A DNA stretch of 7,218 nucleotides, taken from contig NZ_JBEXCV010000265.1 in assembly GCF_040605455.1 (NCBI RefSeq), positions 1-7,218 on the forward strand, read 5' to 3'. The stretch comes from Embleya sp040605455. Lineage in GTDB: Bacteria > Actinomycetota > Actinomycetes > Streptomycetales > Streptomycetaceae. This document shows positions 5,707-7,218 of the stretch, one piece after another (within the stretch, counting starts at the first letter, position 1; each line of letters starts with the position of its first letter). The translations under genes and the position numbers were made by a program. A model generated the notes under the pieces. That model worked only from the letters and a program-made list of their open reading frames with translations, was not told the DNA's origin and did not search any database.

Positions 5707-6663
5707 ATGGACCACGTTCTGATCACCGGCGGTGCCGGGTTCGTCGGCACCAGGCTGGCCGCCGCGCTGTTGGCGCGCGGGGCCCGGGTGACCGCCGTCG
5801 ACAACCTGTCGGCCGGTCGACTGCCGGCGCTGGCGGCCCTGTCGACCGACGAGCGGTTCACGCTCGTGGAACACGACGTCACGCGCGCGTTCGAGGTCGC
5901 CGGCGAGGACACGCTCACGGCGGTGGTACACCTGGCCAGTCCGGTGGGCCCCGCCCTGGTGCGCGAGCAGCCGGTCCGTACCCTGCTCACCGCGTCGTTG
6001 GGCACCATGCACGCCCTGGAGATCGCCCGACGCCGTCGGCTGCGAATCGTCCTGGCCTCCTCGGCGGAGGTCTACGGCGACACCGAAACCATCCCGCAGA
6101 CCGAGGACTGTCGCACCGCCGTCGACCCCAACGGACCGCTGTCGGCATACGCCGAGGGCAAGCGATTCCTGGAGGCCCTGGCAACCGGCTACCGGCGCGA
6201 ACACGCCGTCGACACCGGCATCGTGCGGCCGTTCAACATCTACGGGCCCACGTTCGAGGGTGACTCGCGGGTGGTCACCGCCTTCGTCGTGGCCGCACTT
6301 CGCGGACAGGAACTACGTCTGAACGGCGGCGGACACGCACTGCGCAGCCTGTGCTTCGTGGACGACTTCGTGGCCGGGCTCCTGGCGATGCTGCGATCGA
6401 GCGATCCCGGCCCCATCAACCTGGGTTCGGCCGACGGCGTGCGCATCCGCGACCTGGCCGAACTGGTCGTGCACGCGGTGGGGTCGGGCACCATCAGCCA
6501 CGTGCCCGGTGTGGAGGGCGAGACCCGCACGAGTTGCCCTGACATCTCCCGCGCGCAACGGGTACTGGGGTGGAGCCCGACCACGCCCCTGGCGGAGGGA
6601 ATCGCGGCCACCGTCGCCGGTATGCGCGCCCTGGTCCACACCTCGGCGGGAGGATCACGATGA
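5707..6663 (+). CDS. NAD-dependent epimerase/dehydratase (UDP-glucuronate decarboxylase / sugar epimerase-like SDR)
   Basis: The product is a 318-residue extended short-chain dehydrogenase acting on a nucleotide sugar in the cytoplasm. The dinucleotide motif G8-x-x-G11-x-x-G14 (ITGGAGFVG) and D32 at the end of strand 2 favour NAD(H). The active site shows SSAEVYG (118-124) and Y148-x-x-x-K152 (SAYAEGKRF). The C-terminal substrate domain has RPFNIYGP (174-181), SLCFVDDFVAG (214-224), INLGS (237-241) and PDISRAQRVLGWSPTTPL (278-295). 'GPLSAYAEGKR' and 'RPFNIYGP' resemble UDP-glucuronate decarboxylases and dTDP-glucose dehydratases; the exact reaction cannot be read from sequence. I chose the ATG at 5707 because the Rossmann strand starts at once and AGAAAGG lies upstream. 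It is first in a three-gene operon, and its stop overlaps the next start as ATGA. Confidence 0.9.
   Translation: MDHVLITGGAGFVGTRLAAALLARGARVTAVDNLSAGRLPALAALSTDERFTLVEHDVTRAFEVAGEDTLTAVVHLASPVGPALVREQPVRTLLTASLGTMHALEIARRRRLRIVLASSAEVYGDTETIPQTEDCRTAVDPNGPLSAYAEGKRFLEALATGYRREHAVDTGIVRPFNIYGPTFEGDSRVVTAFVVAALRGQELRLNGGGHALRSLCFVDDFVAGLLAMLRSSDPGPINLGSADGVRIRDLAELVVHAVGSGTISHVPGVEGETRTSCPDISRAQRVLGWSPTTPLAEGIAATVAGMRALVHTSAGGSR
6648..6654 (+). promoter_or_regulatory. GGGAGGA ribosome-binding site inside the epimerase 3' end
   Basis: GGGAGGA lies five bases before the ATG at 6660 and also encodes part of the epimerase's last Gly-Gly codons. With the ATGA overlap it indicates tightly coupled translation, and it fixes the sulfur-carrier start at 6660 rather than at any upstream in-frame codon. 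Confidence 0.75.
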
Positions 6664-6941
6664 GTGTGCGTCTGAGCGTCCCCGCCGCCTGGCGGACCCT
6701 GTTGCCCGGCGTCGACACCGACGCCCTGACGTGCGAGGCGACCACCGTGGGCGATGCCCTGACCTGGCTCACCCGAGCTCACCCCGCACTCGGTGAGCGC
6801 CTGCTGCACGAGGGCCGGATCGTGGCGTGGACGAACGTCTTCATCGGTGAGGACAACGTGCGTGACCTTGACGGTCTCCGCACGCCCCTGCCCGCCGCCG
6901 GGGCGACCCTGACGATTCTCCCGGCGATGGCGGGAGGATGA
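6660..6941 (+). CDS. MoaD/ThiS-family (ubiquitin-like) sulfur carrier protein
   Basis: The protein has 93 residues: MSVRLSVPAAWRTLLPG at the start, TTVGDALTWLTRAHPALGERL (28-48), WTNVFIGEDNVRDLDGLRTPL (57-77), and a final ATLTILPAMAGG. The beta-grasp layout, the 'V..ALTWL...P.L..RL' helix, 'V.I..ED.R.LDGL.TPL' and the free C-terminal Gly-Gly are those of MoaD, ThiS and CysO proteins. These are adenylated by an E1-like enzyme and carry sulfur as a C-terminal thiocarboxylate. No moa, thi or cys genes are next to it, and its partners here are an epimerase and an FGE-like protein. A pathway-specific sulfur donor for a specialised metabolite is therefore as likely as cofactor synthesis. Whether it uses its own activating enzyme cannot be seen in the window. 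It overlaps the epimerase stop by four bases. Confidence 0.85.
   Translation: MSVRLSVPAAWRTLLPGVDTDALTCEATTVGDALTWLTRAHPALGERLLHEGRIVAWTNVFIGEDNVRDLDGLRTPLPAAGATLTILPAMAGG
6932..6938 (+). promoter_or_regulatory. GGGAGGA ribosome-binding site formed by the Gly-Gly codons of the sulfur carrier
   Basis: The codons for the functional C-terminal Gly-Gly (GGA GGA) double as the Shine-Dalgarno sequence for the next gene. Spacing is five bases to the ATG at 6944 but none to the in-frame ATG at 6938, so 6944 is the better start. Confidence 0.6.
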
Positions 6942-6943
6942 GC

Positions 6944-7218
6944 ATGTCCACCCGCTCCCACCTCGCCGGCACGGTCACGCTCCCCACGTCCACCGTCGAG
7001 ATCGGCGCCCCCGAACGCCACCTCGACACGCTCGCCACCCAGCAGAGCTACGCACGGGTGTGGTTCGAGGACGAGGCCCCACAACACACCGTCATCGTGG
7101 CCGCGTTCACCATCGACGCACACCCGGTCACCACACCGCAGCGCTTCGCTCGCCTCCTCCTCACCCGCCCCGAGAACCTGCGGGACAAGGACACTGCTCT
7201 CCTGCGCGAACTCACCAG
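6944..7218 (+). CDS. FGE/SUMF1-like protein N-terminus, apparently fused in frame to a transposase segment (runs off the right edge)
   Basis: Ninety-one complete codons are visible. Residues 8-68 match the start of the formylglycine-generating-enzyme (FGE-sulfatase/SUMF1) domain. GTVTLPTSTVEIGAPE corresponds to the usual 'G.F.MG....', and then come FEDEAPQHTVIVAAF and TIDAHPVTTPQRF, the usual 'E.P.H.V.V..F.ID..PVTN..F'. FGE proteins oxidise a sulfatase Cys to formylglycine; relatives such as EgtB catalyse C-S bond formation. From about residue 69 the sequence becomes ARLLLTRPENLRDKDTALLR, which instead resembles ISL3-family transposases. The catalytic Cys region of FGE, normally far C-terminal, is therefore probably absent. 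The start at 6944 is set by the GGGAGGA site. The gene is third in the epimerase operon, two bases after the previous stop. As sequenced the product is unlikely to be an active FGE. Confidence 0.65.
   Translation, partial: MSTRSHLAGTVTLPTSTVEIGAPERHLDTLATQQSYARVWFEDEAPQHTVIVAAFTIDAHPVTTPQRFARLLLTRPENLRDKDTALLRELT
7148..7218 (+). mobile_element. Probable ISL3-family transposase fragment at the window edge
   Basis: The frame gives LLLTRPENLRDKDTALLREL. From memory this matches the segment of ISL3-type transposases that reads 'WLL.RPE.L...D...L..L...CPE', near the end of the catalytic domain. Only about 24 residues are visible, no terminal inverted repeat can be seen, and a whole element cannot be shown. 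An interior transposase segment sitting directly behind a truncated host gene suggests a degraded insertion or a deletion fusing the two. Confidence 0.45.

Noticed and set aside
5547..6263. Plus-strand frame of 238 residues overlapping the epimerase start
   Set aside because: Off-frame shadow of the epimerase, rich in Arg and Gly, with no motifs.
1..7218. CRISPR array, tRNA or rRNA genes
   Set aside because: I saw no regularly spaced repeat-spacer pattern, cloverleaf-like sequence or conserved rRNA segment on either strand.

Overview
The window is high-GC DNA with strong third-position GC bias, Actinobacteria-type protein families and frequent ATGA start/stop overlaps. This points to a Streptomyces-like actinomycete (Streptomyces, Kitasatospora, Embleya or a relative). 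I could not run searches, so family names come from motifs recognised by eye.

Positions 1-2050 are mostly gene wreckage. On the minus strand there is the intact-looking start of a gene that leaves the window (1-245, possibly a SAM-dependent methyltransferase). It is coupled by an ATGA overlap to the C-terminal remnant of an alpha/beta hydrolase (242-590) that has at least two frameshifts and an Arg where the catalytic His should be. A small Cys-containing fragment (606-760) follows. On the plus strand lie a frameshifted abortive-infection (Abi_C-type) remnant (770-1363) and an N-terminally truncated S-adenosyl methyltransferase (1476-2045). The latter runs tail-to-tail into a pRiA4b ORF-3/IS1096-type gene (1754-2476, minus), and neither gene seems to keep its native stop codon.

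Positions 2050-4100 hold small minus-strand genes: the pRiA4b ORF-3-like protein, an unrecognised 127-residue protein (2522-2905) separated from it by one in-frame TAG, and an 85-residue protein resembling a lone domain II of a translation GTPase (3475-3732). Two non-coding stretches (2906-3474 and 3733-4098) contain a repeated GACA(G/A)CGAAC motif and two palindromes.

Positions 4100-7218 form a well-preserved unit. A 458-residue helix-turn-helix regulator with a long helical C-terminal region (4099-5475, minus) is divergent from a tightly coupled plus-strand operon. That operon encodes an NAD-dependent epimerase/dehydratase (5707-6663), a MoaD/ThiS-type sulfur carrier ending in Gly-Gly (6660-6941), and the start of a formylglycine-generating-enzyme (FGE/SUMF1)-like protein (6944 onward). 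After about 68 residues the last frame changes into sequence resembling an ISL3-family transposase, so the operon is probably cut by a mobile element at the window edge. A palindrome between the regulator and the operon (5489-5501) is the obvious candidate operator. A nucleotide-sugar enzyme beside a ubiquitin-like sulfur carrier and an FGE-like iron or copper enzyme suggests a sulfur-handling or specialised-metabolite locus, but that is inference.
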